DNA of 64,000 bases from Gordonibacter faecis (GCF_030077735.1 NZ_JASJEU010000012.1:124001-188000), one strand, 5' to 3'. Numbered from the stretch's first letter, positions 17,613-26,787 are shown. A program made the numbers and translations. The notes: a model not told the origin generated them from the letters alone.

Positions 17613-17888
17613 TCACAGAGGCGTGTGATAACGACAGGACGCCACCGGTGTCCGCGGAGGTTTTTCGCCCTGCTTGCAGGGGCGGGCGCACATCTGGTTG
17701 ATGCGCTTGCAGAGCAGGGGTTGCGGCAGCACGCGAGGGGGCAGTATGCCTCCGCACTCTTTGCAGGTTCCGTGTTCGCTGTGTTCGGAATCGTCGTATG
17801 CACCGCAGGTGGGACATACGCGCAGCGGCTCCTTGGGCGGCTTGCAGCGTCCGCAATACGGGTTGCATACGTGCATTGATCCGGGCAT
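17613..17888 (-). CDS. Small zinc-ribbon protein
   Basis: A 91-residue Cys-rich protein of unknown function. It has CNPYCGRCKPP, CPTCGAYDDSEH and CKECGG, so two or more zinc-binding knuckles, and a Cys- and Pro-rich end. GAAGGAGGG stands seven bases before the ATG at 17888, which supports this start over the longer open frame. It is divergent from the molybdoenzyme operon and shares with it the intergenic region that holds the TTGCACAA inverted repeat. A second zinc-ribbon gene (26874-27089) lies near the other copy of that repeat. No clear database family comes to mind. Confidence 0.6.
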   Translation of the reverse strand: MPGSMHVCNPYCGRCKPPKEPLRVCPTCGAYDDSEHSEHGTCKECGGILPPRVLPQPLLCKRINQMCARPCKQGEKPPRTPVASCRYHTPL

Positions 17889-17976
17889 GTTATCCCTCCT
17901 TCGTGTCCATCCTCTTCCGCCTCTCAAATAGTAGATCTCGGCGTTGGTATTTCGCCCGCAGAAACTGACCAAGACT

Positions 17977-18002
17977 TTGCACAATCGGGCTGAATTGTGC
18001 AA
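17977..18002. promoter_or_regulatory. Putative TetR operator upstream of the molybdoenzyme operon
   Basis: TTGCACAA (17977-17984), ten bases, then TTGTGCAA (17995-18002): a perfect inverted repeat. The same half-sites with the same ten-base gap occur at 26701-26726 near the tetR gene. A TATAAG box at 18042-18047 could be the -10 of the operon. The rest of 17889-18202 shows no other gene; the operon's ribosome site is GAAGGGAAG before 18203. Confidence 0.62.
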
Positions 18003-18202
18003 TCGCTTCTGACAGTGGTTATCCATCGACTTATGGCCTTGTATAAGCCTGAGCGACTGTTGGTCGACGAGCCCATTTCCCCCTCTCTATCATCGTCCTC
18101 AGGACGCGATCGGCATCTCGGATTCGCATGACGAGGCGGGAGGTCCTTCCCACGGGGTCGCGTCTGTTTTAGACGAGGACCGAGAAGAAGGGAAGTGAGC
18201 GT

Positions 18203-20461
18203 ATGGGTAAGCCATGGAAACGTGAAGAGAACGGTGAGACAATCGTTCGAACCTGCGCTTGGTCGCCTCCGGGGTGTCATCCGGTAGGGTGTGGTATCCA
18301 GTTGCACGTTAAGGATGGCAAGGTTGTGCAGGTAGAGGGCGATCCCGAGCATCCGATCACGAGGGGTGCGCTGTGTCCACGGTGCCTGGCGCTTAAAGAT
18401 GTCATGTATCACCGTGATCGCATAATGTATCCCCTCAAGCGTGACCCGAAGGACCGCGGCAAAGACGCGTGGGAGCGCATTGCGCTCGATGAGGCGTTCG
18501 ACCTCTTGGAAGAAAAAACTCGCTACTTTAGCGAAACGTACGGTCCCGAGTCCATTGTTGTGTTTTGTGGCACGGGTCGCGAGGCAACGAAGTACCACAA
18601 CGAACTGGCGTTCATGGGCTTTGGCACGCCTAACGCCTGTTATGCCCAGAGCGGTTGGGCATGCTACGCGCCGCGCGTTTCGTCAATGGCCTACCTCATG
18701 GGCGGCGGCTACCCGGAGATTGACTATGCGGCCCGCTACCCCGACCGCTACAACCATCCTGGTTGGGAAGCGCCCAAATATATCATGCTGTGGGGAAAGG
18801 AGCCGCTGAAATCAAACGCTGACGGCCTGTGGGGTCATGCGGTCATTGATCTCATGAAGAACTGTGGCACGAAGCTTATCTGTGTTGACCCGCGCATTAC
18901 CTGGCTCGGGACGCGTGCCGAGATCAATCTGCAAGTGCGCCCGGGGACCGACGCAGCGCTCGCCCTCGGCCTGCTCAACGTCATCATCACCGAAGATTTG
19001 TACGATCATGACGCTGTGGATAAGTGGTGCTATGGCTTCGCCGAATTGGCCGAACGCGTGAAAGAGTACCCTCCAGCGAAAGTTGCCGAAATTACTTGGG
19101 TAGATGAGGACCTCATTGTTGAGGCCGCACGCAGGTACGCCACGAGCAAACATAGCGCCATCGGGTGGGGTCTTTCTGTCGACCAGAATCCAAACGGCAT
19201 CCAGGTAGGTCAGGCTTTGCTGGCACTCATGGCCATCACCGATAACCTTGACGTTCCTGGAGGCAACACGTTGGGCCTCCCCATTGAGGATGACACAAAT
19301 GTTGACATGATCAATCGTGCTATGGAGGCAGGCACGGTTACGCCGGAGCTGTTCGAGAAGCGTATCGGTGCCGCTGAATTTCCCTTCGTGTGTCAACTCA
19401 TGTCCACGAACCATCCGGACTCGGTGCTGGACACGCTTGAGACGCAGCAGCCCTACCGTTTGCGCATGGGCGTGTTCCAGAGTTCGAACCTAGTGGGCGG
19501 TGCTATCACGGCCGCGCAGGAGCGCTGGCTTGAAGCCATGAAGGAGAGCTTCGAGTTTTGTGTTGCCACCGAATTGTTCCATAATCCCACCACTATGGCC
19601 TTGTGTGACCTGGTGTTTCCCCTTAAGACGTTCGCCGAACATAACACGCTCGTCGAATCGCACTACGGCTTCAACGTGGCGTTCGAGGGTGCGTGCAACA
19701 AGGCAGTTGACGTTGTTGAGGGTGTGAGTGACCTCGAGTTCATGATGCGCATTGGCGAGCGTATGTTTCCCGATTACTGGAAGCAGTTCGCCAGCATGGA
19801 GGACTACATGACGCAGGTTGAAGTGCCTGGAGATATGACGTGGGAGGAACTTCGCGAGCACGTAGTTGTGCAGCCTGAGGAAACGTACCGCAAGTGTGAG
19901 AAGGGTCTCATGCGCTTCGATGGTCAGCCAGGCTATATGACACAGACTGGGCGTATTGAGCTGTGGTCGACCGCCTACCAGCAGTTTGGTGACGACCCGC
20001 TGCCCTACTTCCAGGAACCACCGTTCAGCCCGTACTCCACGCCCGAGCTGTTTGAACAATACCCCTTCGTGCTGACAACGGGAGGCCGTAAGTATACGTC
20101 GTTCCACTCCGAGCACCGCCAGATTGATCGTCTCCGCGAAATTGATCCACAGCCGACGGTGGAAATTAACCCCGTTGCGGCCGCTCGTCTCGGAATCGCT
20201 GAGGGCGACTGGGTGTGGATAGAGAATCAGAACGGCCGCGTGAAGCAGGTCGCGCATCTCACTGAGGGCATCCATGAGCGTGTGGTGCATGCTCATCATG
20301 GCTGGTGGTTCCCCGAACAGGACGGCGAGGAACCAAACCTCTTTGGATTCCGGCAATCCAACATAAACATGATCATGCCGCACAAGGTTATTGGCAAGCT
20401 GGGCTTCGGCAACACCTTCAAGTGCCATATCTGCGCCATCTACAAAGTGACGGACGAATAG
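18203..20461 (+). CDS. Molybdopterin-dependent oxidoreductase, DMSO reductase family
   Basis: A 752-residue Mo- or W-bisPGD enzyme. Near the N terminus are cysteines at 18, 25, 30, 58 and 61, which include the [4Fe-4S] ligands, in the context GCHPVGCG...LCPRC. The segment SGWACYAPR holds a likely Cys metal ligand. MGD-binding and C-terminal aspartate-decarboxylase-like domains follow. No signal peptide is present, so it is probably cytoplasmic. It is clearly paralogous to the enzyme at 56397. The substrate is unknown; acetylene-hydratase-like and other reductases share this form. A small ferredoxin gene follows by 15 bases. Confidence 0.85.
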   Translation: MGKPWKREENGETIVRTCAWSPPGCHPVGCGIQLHVKDGKVVQVEGDPEHPITRGALCPRCLALKDVMYHRDRIMYPLKRDPKDRGKDAWERIALDEAFDLLEEKTRYFSETYGPESIVVFCGTGREATKYHNELAFMGFGTPNACYAQSGWACYAPRVSSMAYLMGGGYPEIDYAARYPDRYNHPGWEAPKYIMLWGKEPLKSNADGLWGHAVIDLMKNCGTKLICVDPRITWLGTRAEINLQVRPGTDAALALGLLNVIITEDLYDHDAVDKWCYGFAELAERVKEYPPAKVAEITWVDEDLIVEAARRYATSKHSAIGWGLSVDQNPNGIQVGQALLALMAITDNLDVPGGNTLGLPIEDDTNVDMINRAMEAGTVTPELFEKRIGAAEFPFVCQLMSTNHPDSVLDTLETQQPYRLRMGVFQSSNLVGGAITAAQERWLEAMKESFEFCVATELFHNPTTMALCDLVFPLKTFAEHNTLVESHYGFNVAFEGACNKAVDVVEGVSDLEFMMRIGERMFPDYWKQFASMEDYMTQVEVPGDMTWEELREHVVVQPEETYRKCEKGLMRFDGQPGYMTQTGRIELWSTAYQQFGDDPLPYFQEPPFSPYSTPELFEQYPFVLTTGGRKYTSFHSEHRQIDRLREIDPQPTVEINPVAAARLGIAEGDWVWIENQNGRVKQVAHLTEGIHERVVHAHHGWWFPEQDGEEPNLFGFRQSNINMIMPHKVIGKLGFGNTFKCHICAIYKVTDE

Positions 20462-20476
20462 AGGGGAGGAACAGCC

Positions 20477-20809
20477 ATGAAAAACGGACTACTGATCGAC
20501 TACCGATACTGCTCCGGGTGTCACTCGTGCGAGATTGCCTGCAAGAACGAGCACGACATCCCTCTGGGCAAATGGGGAATCAAGGTGGCCGAAGACGGCC
20601 CGTGGCAGCTGCCTGACGGAACATGGCACTGGAACTGTGTGCCCGTGCCGACCGAGCTCTGCGACCTGTGCGCAGATCGTATGGCTCAGGGTAAAGAGCC
20701 TTCGTGCGTGCAGCACTGCCAGGCAAAAGTCATGCGCTACGGCACACTTGAAGACCTGGCGAAGGTTGCCGACGAGATCGGCGAGAAGGCGGTCATCTTC
20801 CTTCCCTAA
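20477..20809 (+). CDS. Ferredoxin-like electron-transfer subunit
   Basis: A 110-residue iron-sulfur protein with CSGCHSCEIACKNEH near the start and CDLCADRMAQGKEPSCVQHC later, giving ligands for about two [4Fe-4S] clusters. It resembles truncated DmsB/NrfC-type subunits and is paralogous to the product of 58642-58980, which likewise follows a paralogous Mo subunit. It presumably carries electrons to or from the 752-residue enzyme. AGGGGAGGAAC precedes the start. Confidence 0.85.
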   Translation: MKNGLLIDYRYCSGCHSCEIACKNEHDIPLGKWGIKVAEDGPWQLPDGTWHWNCVPVPTELCDLCADRMAQGKEPSCVQHCQAKVMRYGTLEDLAKVADEIGEKAVIFLP

Positions 20810-20824
20810 GCCCCTGCGTCATCA

Positions 20825-20849
20825 GGCGGTACGCACCTCGCGTGCCGCC
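20825..20849 (+). repeat. Hairpin between ferredoxin and MFS genes
   Basis: GGCGGTACGC and GCGTGCCGCC flank a five-base loop, with one T-G pair. No T run follows, so it may stabilise the upstream mRNA or partly attenuate the operon. Confidence 0.45.
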
Positions 20850-20885
20850 CGCGCGTGAAACGCAAACACAACAAGGAGGTTTTCC

Positions 20886-22124
20886 ATGAAAGGGAACGAA
20901 CAGGCACTCTCGCCCAAGCGTTGGATAGCTGTTATTTGTATCGGGCTCATGCATGCGTCGCTCATGGGAGCACTCATGATTCCGGGTGCCTACGCGTCTG
21001 TGTTTATAGGCGAATGGGGCGTCCCGCAGGAGTTGTTCGTGCAGCTTACCATGATCAGCTTCTTGACCGGCGCCATCTTCTCTATTCCTATGGGGATGCT
21101 CGCCGACCGGTACGGCGTTACCAAGGTGCTGGGTATCGGCATGGTTATTTCACTTGTGGCGTCCATCGCTCGTATCTTCTGCACGGACTTCTGGCCACTG
21201 TATGCAAGCTGCTTCGCCATGGGCATTGGCCTGGCCGGCATGAATGCGAACTCGGTCAAGTTCTTGCGTGCATGGTTTAGTGAGAAGCAGGTCACTACCG
21301 CTATGACGCTGTATGTGTCAGGCGCTGGTATTGGCGTAACGGTAGCAATGGGAGTGGCCTCTCAGGTGCCTGACCTTGGGCCGGCATTCACGGGAGCATC
21401 GGTCGTGTTCGCCGTGGCATGCATCATTTGGTTTGCGTTTGCGCGCATGCCGAAGGGTGTCGAGGTTATGAAGGACGAGTACAGCATGACGGCCGTGAAG
21501 TCTGTGCTCAGCAACAAAACGCTCTTATTGGTGAGCCTTGCCATGGTGTTTTCCATGACGGCCTCCGCCTCATACGCCGGCAATGTGCCCATCGCCCTGC
21601 AAGGTAAAGGCTTGGATCCTGTGACTGCGGCAGCATGGGCATCGCTCATCAATTTGTGCGGCATGCCCTCAAACTGGATCATTGGTCCTGTGGCTGATTT
21701 CATCAAGCGTATTAAGCCCGTCATGGCCGTGTCTTCCTTCTTGGGAAGCGCCCTGCTCATTGCAGCATGGGTTGCGCCCGTTGGCGACTACAGTCTGCCG
21801 CTCTTCCTTATTGGTGCGTTCGTGACGTGGGGAAACGTGGCGCTCATCAAGGGCTCCGTCGGAATGATACCCACTATCAAGCCAGAGTACATGGGCACGG
21901 CTGGCGGTATTCAGACATTCTTCCAAAATCTGGCCGCGTTCATCATTCCTTCGTTCATCCTTACGCCGCTGTGCGGCGGTGATATGGCGCTGTTCTTCGT
22001 GTACTGCGGTGTGGCTGTCATCTTGGCTGGCGTCACCATGATGCTGGCGCCCGAGCTAGGATTGAAAGGCAAGATTCATCAAGAAGAGGAAGCCGAACTG
22101 GAAGCGGTATCGCGCTCCGCATAG
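20886..22124 (+). CDS. MFS transporter in the molybdoenzyme operon
   Basis: A 412-residue membrane protein with 12 predicted helices. The motif GMLADRYGVTK near residue 75 matches the loop 2-3 signature of the major facilitator superfamily. The gene sits between two Mo enzyme modules with a strong AAGGAGG before its ATG, so it likely imports the operon's substrate or exports its product. Candidates are small organic anions or aromatic acids; the sequence does not decide. Confidence 0.85.
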   Translation: MKGNEQALSPKRWIAVICIGLMHASLMGALMIPGAYASVFIGEWGVPQELFVQLTMISFLTGAIFSIPMGMLADRYGVTKVLGIGMVISLVASIARIFCTDFWPLYASCFAMGIGLAGMNANSVKFLRAWFSEKQVTTAMTLYVSGAGIGVTVAMGVASQVPDLGPAFTGASVVFAVACIIWFAFARMPKGVEVMKDEYSMTAVKSVLSNKTLLLVSLAMVFSMTASASYAGNVPIALQGKGLDPVTAAAWASLINLCGMPSNWIIGPVADFIKRIKPVMAVSSFLGSALLIAAWVAPVGDYSLPLFLIGAFVTWGNVALIKGSVGMIPTIKPEYMGTAGGIQTFFQNLAAFIIPSFILTPLCGGDMALFFVYCGVAVILAGVTMMLAPELGLKGKIHQEEEAELEAVSRSA

Positions 22125-22158
22125 CTGCGCGCACTACCTTACAAGAAGGAGAAACCTT

Positions 22159-24768
22159 ATGGCAAAGATAACTATAGCCGACCGTACAACAACGAAAAGT
22201 CTTGGGTTCTGCGGGTTCGGGCTGTCGTCAAACGCCGCAGACGTTGACGTGAAAGACGGGAAGATTGTCCGCATCAGGCCCGTACACTTCGACGAGCATT
22301 ACACGCGTGATGAACTGCGTATGTGGTCGCTCGAAAAGGATGGGCACGTGTTCGACCCCGGCTTCAAAACACTGCTGCCCCCCATCAGCTTGGCTTACAA
22401 GACGCGCACGTACTCACCGAATCGCATTCCCTATCCTATGAAACGAGTGGATTGGGATCCAAACGGCGAGCGCAATCCGCAGAACCGCGGCATCTCAAAA
22501 TATGAGCGTATCAGCTGGGATGAGGCTACCAGTTTGGTCGCCGCTGAACTACAACGCATCCACGAGACGTATGGCCCCTACTCTGTCTATTGTCAGGGTG
22601 AAGGCCACGGCGAGGCGAAGAACTACGGCGGGTCGCACGGCTGCCAGATAGCGCTTTTGAATCTTGTGGGTGGGTGCACGATTCAGGCACGCAACGCCGA
22701 CAGCTGGGAAGGTTGGTACTGGGGAGCCAAGTGGATCTGGGGCATGGATCCCGTTGGTCAGAACGTATACCAAAGCGGTGTCTTCCAGGACATCACGAAA
22801 CACGGCGACGCAGTGCTGTTCTGGGGTGCTGATCCTGAGACCACACCGTGGGGGTGGGGCGGTCAGCTTCCCTCGCGCATGTGCTACTGGTTCAACGAGA
22901 TTGGTGTGAAGTCTATCTTCATTTGCCCGGACGTGAACTATACGAATGCCGTGCACGCCGACAAGTGGATTCCTGTCATTCCTAATACCGACGCGGCTCT
23001 TCAGCTGGCCATTGCGTATGTGTGGCTGACCGAGGACCTCTACGACAAAGAGTACTTGTCCACCCATGCCGACGGCTTCGATTGGTTCGAGCAGTACGTG
23101 CTGGGCAACTTGGAAGACGGTACGCCAAAGACACCAAAGTGGGCTGAGGCGAAGTGCGGTGTAAAGGCGTATACCATCAAGGCGCTTGCACGCTACTGGG
23201 CAAAGTCGAACGTATCTATCGGGCACTGTAACGGCGGCGGCTATATTCGCTCCTGTTTCTCGCATGAGCCGGCGCGTTTGGAAGTGGCGCTTTTGGGCAT
23301 GCAGGCACTAGGCAAGCCTGGCGCCAACCAGTTCCAGTTCATCGAGTGGACGCTGTTCAACCTGCCCAGCAAAAGTCCGGTTCCGCGCAGCGAGGTGTAT
23401 CCAACCACCGAGAGTGTATATCACGGTTTCGATATGGATATGGGCGAGTCGTTTATCGCTAAGACGAAGCTGCCGCAGGCTATTTTGAACCCAACGGTTG
23501 AATGGTATGGCCACACGGCTGCTGGCTACTCGAAAGAGGATCAGCTCCAGAAGTTTCAATTCCCCCTGCCTGGCCACGAGGGCGTGAAGATGATCTGGTC
23601 GGATGCCCCCTGCTGGTCGACGTGCTGGAACGGTGGTTTCGAATTCGAAGAGGCGCTGCGCTCTCCGAATGTGGAGTGCATTGTCATGCAGCACCCCTGG
23701 ATGGAGAATGACACCCTGTTCGCCGATATCATCTTGCCCACGGCTACCATGATGGAGTGCCCCGACCTGAGCGGCGACAATTACAACGGCCAAACAGCGA
23801 TGATCTACCTTGAGGAACAGGCGGTCGATCGCGTGGGCGAGGCAAAGTCTGAATACGAAACTGTGTGCGAAGTTGCCCGCAAATTGGAGCAGTACGGAGG
23901 TGTGTACGAGGGGCTGCTCGAGCGCTATACCGATGGACTGGATTGTGAAGCGTGCTTACGCAAAGGCTTCGAAGAGAGCGGCGTTGCCGACCGTATCACC
24001 TACGACGAACTCAAAGAGCAGCGGTTCTGGTGTTCGCCTGTGGTGGAGGGCTGGGAGGACGAACCTGCGGGCCTTATCGCTTTCCATGATGACCCGGTGG
24101 GCAACCCTCTTGACACGCCAACAGGCAAGCTTGAGTACTATTCCACGGTGCTGGCCTCGTACTTCCCCGATGACAAGGTACGCGCGCCCTATCCGCAGTG
24201 GATTGAGGAAACGGATCGCCATCACGAGCGCATCACGTCTGATCGGGCGAAGATGTACCCGTTCCCGCTCATGTCGAACCATCCCCGTTGGCGCGTTCAT
24301 GCGAACCTCGACGACGTACCCTGGCTCCGCGAGATTGATACCTGCAAGATCACCGGGCCTGACGGGTACAAGTATGAACCTGTCTGGATCAATCCGGTAG
24401 ATGCCGAGCGCCTGGGCATTAAGCACCATGACGTGGTGAAACTGTTTAACGAGCGCGGGGAGGTGCTTGGTGCCGCGCATGTGACCGAGCGGATTCGTCC
24501 TGGCGTGCTGTACCAAGACCATGGCTCGCGTATCGACGCTATTGTTGGCGGGCGCAAGGGTCTTGATCGCGGAGGTGCAAATAATCTTATCTGTACGCCT
24601 GAGACCACGTCAGAAAACTGCGCGGGAGAAGTGACCAACAGCTTCCTTGTGGGCATTGAGAAGGTTGACGTGCTCGAGTTGGCTCGGCGCTACCCCGAAG
24701 AATTCGCGCGAGACTACGATCCCGCCACGGGCCTAATTCCCGAAGCGTATCTGGTCAAAGGAGAATAG
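22159..24768 (+). CDS. Pyrogallol transhydroxylase-type molybdoenzyme, large subunit
   Basis: An 869-residue Mo-bisPGD protein without an N-terminal iron-sulfur motif, as in the large subunit of Pelobacter pyrogallol-phloroglucinol transhydroxylase. The segment ARNADSWEGWYWG gives Asp181-Ser182, matching the Asp/Ser (Mo ligand) pair of that enzyme, and GEGHGE gives His150 near its active-site His. These assignments are from memory of the structure. Catechol dehydroxylases of gut Eggerthellaceae are related. The beta subunit gene starts 3 bases downstream. The substrate is probably a polyhydroxylated aromatic; this is inference. The right-edge gene at 62095 is a paralogue. Confidence 0.85.
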   Translation: MAKITIADRTTTKSLGFCGFGLSSNAADVDVKDGKIVRIRPVHFDEHYTRDELRMWSLEKDGHVFDPGFKTLLPPISLAYKTRTYSPNRIPYPMKRVDWDPNGERNPQNRGISKYERISWDEATSLVAAELQRIHETYGPYSVYCQGEGHGEAKNYGGSHGCQIALLNLVGGCTIQARNADSWEGWYWGAKWIWGMDPVGQNVYQSGVFQDITKHGDAVLFWGADPETTPWGWGGQLPSRMCYWFNEIGVKSIFICPDVNYTNAVHADKWIPVIPNTDAALQLAIAYVWLTEDLYDKEYLSTHADGFDWFEQYVLGNLEDGTPKTPKWAEAKCGVKAYTIKALARYWAKSNVSIGHCNGGGYIRSCFSHEPARLEVALLGMQALGKPGANQFQFIEWTLFNLPSKSPVPRSEVYPTTESVYHGFDMDMGESFIAKTKLPQAILNPTVEWYGHTAAGYSKEDQLQKFQFPLPGHEGVKMIWSDAPCWSTCWNGGFEFEEALRSPNVECIVMQHPWMENDTLFADIILPTATMMECPDLSGDNYNGQTAMIYLEEQAVDRVGEAKSEYETVCEVARKLEQYGGVYEGLLERYTDGLDCEACLRKGFEESGVADRITYDELKEQRFWCSPVVEGWEDEPAGLIAFHDDPVGNPLDTPTGKLEYYSTVLASYFPDDKVRAPYPQWIEETDRHHERITSDRAKMYPFPLMSNHPRWRVHANLDDVPWLREIDTCKITGPDGYKYEPVWINPVDAERLGIKHHDVVKLFNERGEVLGAAHVTERIRPGVLYQDHGSRIDAIVGGRKGLDRGGANNLICTPETTSENCAGEVTNSFLVGIEKVDVLELARRYPEEFARDYDPATGLIPEAYLVKGE

Positions 24769-24771
24769 AGC

Positions 24772-25848
24772 ATGAGTAAAGTATTTGTTGTCGACATCGA
24801 CAAGTGCAACGGCTGTCACAACTGCCAGGTGGCGTGCAAAGATGAGCACTGCGGCCAGCCTTGGCCTCCCTATTCGCAGGAGCAGCCTCTGACAGGCCAG
24901 TTCTGGATGAAGGTTAAAGAAAAAGAGCGCGGCCAAGTTCCGGTGGTGCGGTTGTCATACATTCCGTGGCTCTGCAATCACTGCGAAGATCCTGCTTGCA
25001 TGAAGGCTGCTCCGGAGGCGGTGTTTCGCCGTGAGGATGGCCTTGTGATCATCGACCCCGACAAGGCCAAGGGCAAGCGCGAGTTGGTTGACGCGTGTCC
25101 GGTGGGAGCCGTTTTTTACAACGAGGAACTCGACCTGCCGCAGAAGTGCACGGGTTGTGCCCACTTGCTGGACAACGGTTGGGAAGTTCCACGCTGCGTA
25201 GATGCCTGCCCAACCGAGGCGCTTCGTTACGTCGAGGAAAGCGAGGTTGATCTAAGCGCTGCAACTACGCTCGCCGAACTCGACGGTGCCGGCCCGCGCG
25301 TGTACTACCTGAATTACCCAAAGCGTTTCGTTGCAGGTTTGGTGTTCGACCCCGAGGTGGAAGAGGTGGTTGTCGGAGCATGCGTGCGACTGACCTCCGC
25401 GGAAGGTACCGTGCGAGAAATGCTGACAGACGATTTCGGCGACTTCAAATTTGATCAGGTGGAGGCTGACTCCTATCGTATCGACGTGACCGCCGACGGC
25501 TACGCTGCCGTGTCGATGCCGGTTGACGTGCGCGTTCTTGATCGGTACGTGGGAGACATTGCCCTGCAGTTTACCGACGACCGAAGTGCTCGCCCGACGG
25601 CAGCCGAGACAGCCCGTGCCCAGCGTGCCGAAGCTGAGAAGAAGTGGGCCCGTTTGCGCGCATCTATGAACACGAAGGTCACCACACCGGCAAACTTTGC
25701 CGTTGTGTGTCCCGGTTGCGGAAAGAAGATGAACACGAATGCCGAGGCTGGCTCCATTCGTTGCCAATTCTGCAAGACGGATCTGACCGATCTCGTCAAA
25801 CAGAAGGCGGCTGAATGTGCGGTCAAGAAAACGGTTGCACAAGCGTAG
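24772..25848 (+). CDS. Transhydroxylase-type iron-sulfur subunit with Cna-B and zinc-ribbon domains
   Basis: A 358-residue electron-transfer subunit. Residues 1-200 carry four-Cys clusters (CNGCHNCQVACK, CNHCEDPACM, CTGCAHLL, CVDACP) for about three [4Fe-4S] centres. Residues about 180-265 look like a Cna-B or carboxypeptidase-regulatory beta domain, as in transhydroxylase beta subunits. A charged helical linker leads to a C-terminal zinc ribbon (CPGCGKKMN...CQFCK). The paralogue at 61281-62090 ends after the beta domain, so the last 90 residues are an extra module. It is the last gene of the operon. Confidence 0.85.
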   Translation: MSKVFVVDIDKCNGCHNCQVACKDEHCGQPWPPYSQEQPLTGQFWMKVKEKERGQVPVVRLSYIPWLCNHCEDPACMKAAPEAVFRREDGLVIIDPDKAKGKRELVDACPVGAVFYNEELDLPQKCTGCAHLLDNGWEVPRCVDACPTEALRYVEESEVDLSAATTLAELDGAGPRVYYLNYPKRFVAGLVFDPEVEEVVVGACVRLTSAEGTVREMLTDDFGDFKFDQVEADSYRIDVTADGYAAVSMPVDVRVLDRYVGDIALQFTDDRSARPTAAETARAQRAEAEKKWARLRASMNTKVTTPANFAVVCPGCGKKMNTNAEAGSIRCQFCKTDLTDLVKQKAAECAVKKTVAQA

Positions 25849-25970
25849 GTTGGACTGATGAGCGCGCCGGTATAACCACGAAGCTTGCAGATTCGATAAA
25901 TTCAGTTGTAATGAGAACAACGTCAGGTGCACACCGGGCGTTGTTCTTGTTTTCTCTGATGCGCCGCCGT

Positions 25971-26582
25971 TTACCAGACGCCGCCCAAGAAGAAGGGAGG
26001 CAGGTCGTCGTGTGGGTGCACGGGATCCTTCAGAGCGTTGTACAGTTCGCGAGGCACGATACTTGCCATGTAGGTGCAGAACTCCTTCGTGGGCAGCACC
26101 AGTTCACCGGCGTAGCGTCGGTTTGCCATGGCTGATTCTGCGGCGGCTGTCGCGCATATCTGGAACTCGAGCAGGGGAGTGAGCGGCTTATTCTGGTATT
26201 CGGTCAGCGTTTCTTTTAGCGTATCAATGCGGTGCCGCACATAAAATGGTTTGATGCTCGCGTATTCTGTGGAGTGCCCTGCTCGGTAGTACAGGTTTTT
26301 ATACCGCTCAGTGCCGCGTGTGGTGAGCAGGTGACCCTCGAACCAGTTAAGCGTGCGTCCAATCTGGTCGATGCCCGCTTCGTAGATCACGCTCGCGTGC
26401 CACTGTAGTACGGCGTTCTTGTCGCAGAAATGGTGGTAAAACGTTGAGCGGGAAATGTCTGCCCGCTCGCATATCTGGAGGATGCTCACGCGCTCGAAAG
26501 ACGTATGTTGCGCCAGATCGTCGAGCGCCTCGACGATTTTCATCTTGGTGTTGAACCCCAAAGACGCATACTGATTGTCCAT
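25971..26582 (-). CDS. TetR-family transcriptional regulator
   Basis: A 203-residue protein. The N-terminal helix-turn-helix (residues about 10-55) contains VSILQICERADISRSTFYHHF, quoted here as ISRSTFYHHF, a classic TetR recognition helix. The C-terminal half is a ligand-binding domain of unknown specificity. The gene is convergent with the molybdoenzyme operon and its upstream region holds TTGCACAA-N10-TTGTGCAA, the same repeat as at the operon's promoter. I infer that it regulates itself and the operon, perhaps in response to the aromatic substrate. Confidence 0.82.
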   Translation of the reverse strand: MDNQYASLGFNTKMKIVEALDDLAQHTSFERVSILQICERADISRSTFYHHFCDKNAVLQWHASVIYEAGIDQIGRTLNWFEGHLLTTRGTERYKNLYYRAGHSTEYASIKPFYVRHRIDTLKETLTEYQNKPLTPLLEFQICATAAAESAMANRRYAGELVLPTKEFCTYMASIVPRELYNALKDPVHPHDDLPPFFLGGVW

Positions 26583-26699
26583 ACCAGCCCCCTGTTGAAC
26601 GATGAAACCTGGTGCCGTGGAGGATACGTCACCAGTATAGAAGGGTTCCGAGGGGACGGGGCCGAAGAAAGGCGCTGTTTATTTGAACGAATACGTGAC

Positions 26700-26727
26700 G
26701 TTGCACAAACTGCGCGCATTGTGCAAC
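26700..26727. promoter_or_regulatory. Putative TetR operator between tetR and the zinc-ribbon gene
   Basis: GTTGCACAA (26700-26708), ten bases, TTGTGCAAC (26719-26727): a perfect nine-base inverted repeat whose inner eight bases and gap match the site at 17977-18002. It lies between tetR (leftward) and the zinc-ribbon gene (rightward). AGTATA at 26634-26639 reads TATACT on the minus strand and could be the tetR -10. Confidence 0.62.
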
Positions 26728-26787
26728 TGGTTTGGACGCGAACAGGCCGGTGTTGCGGCGGGCGTGGCATTGAGGAGTGATCGGCGA

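Noticed and set aside
25835..25842. A third TTGCACAA half-site
   Set aside because: It lies in the end of a coding region and has no second half-site at the ten-base gap.
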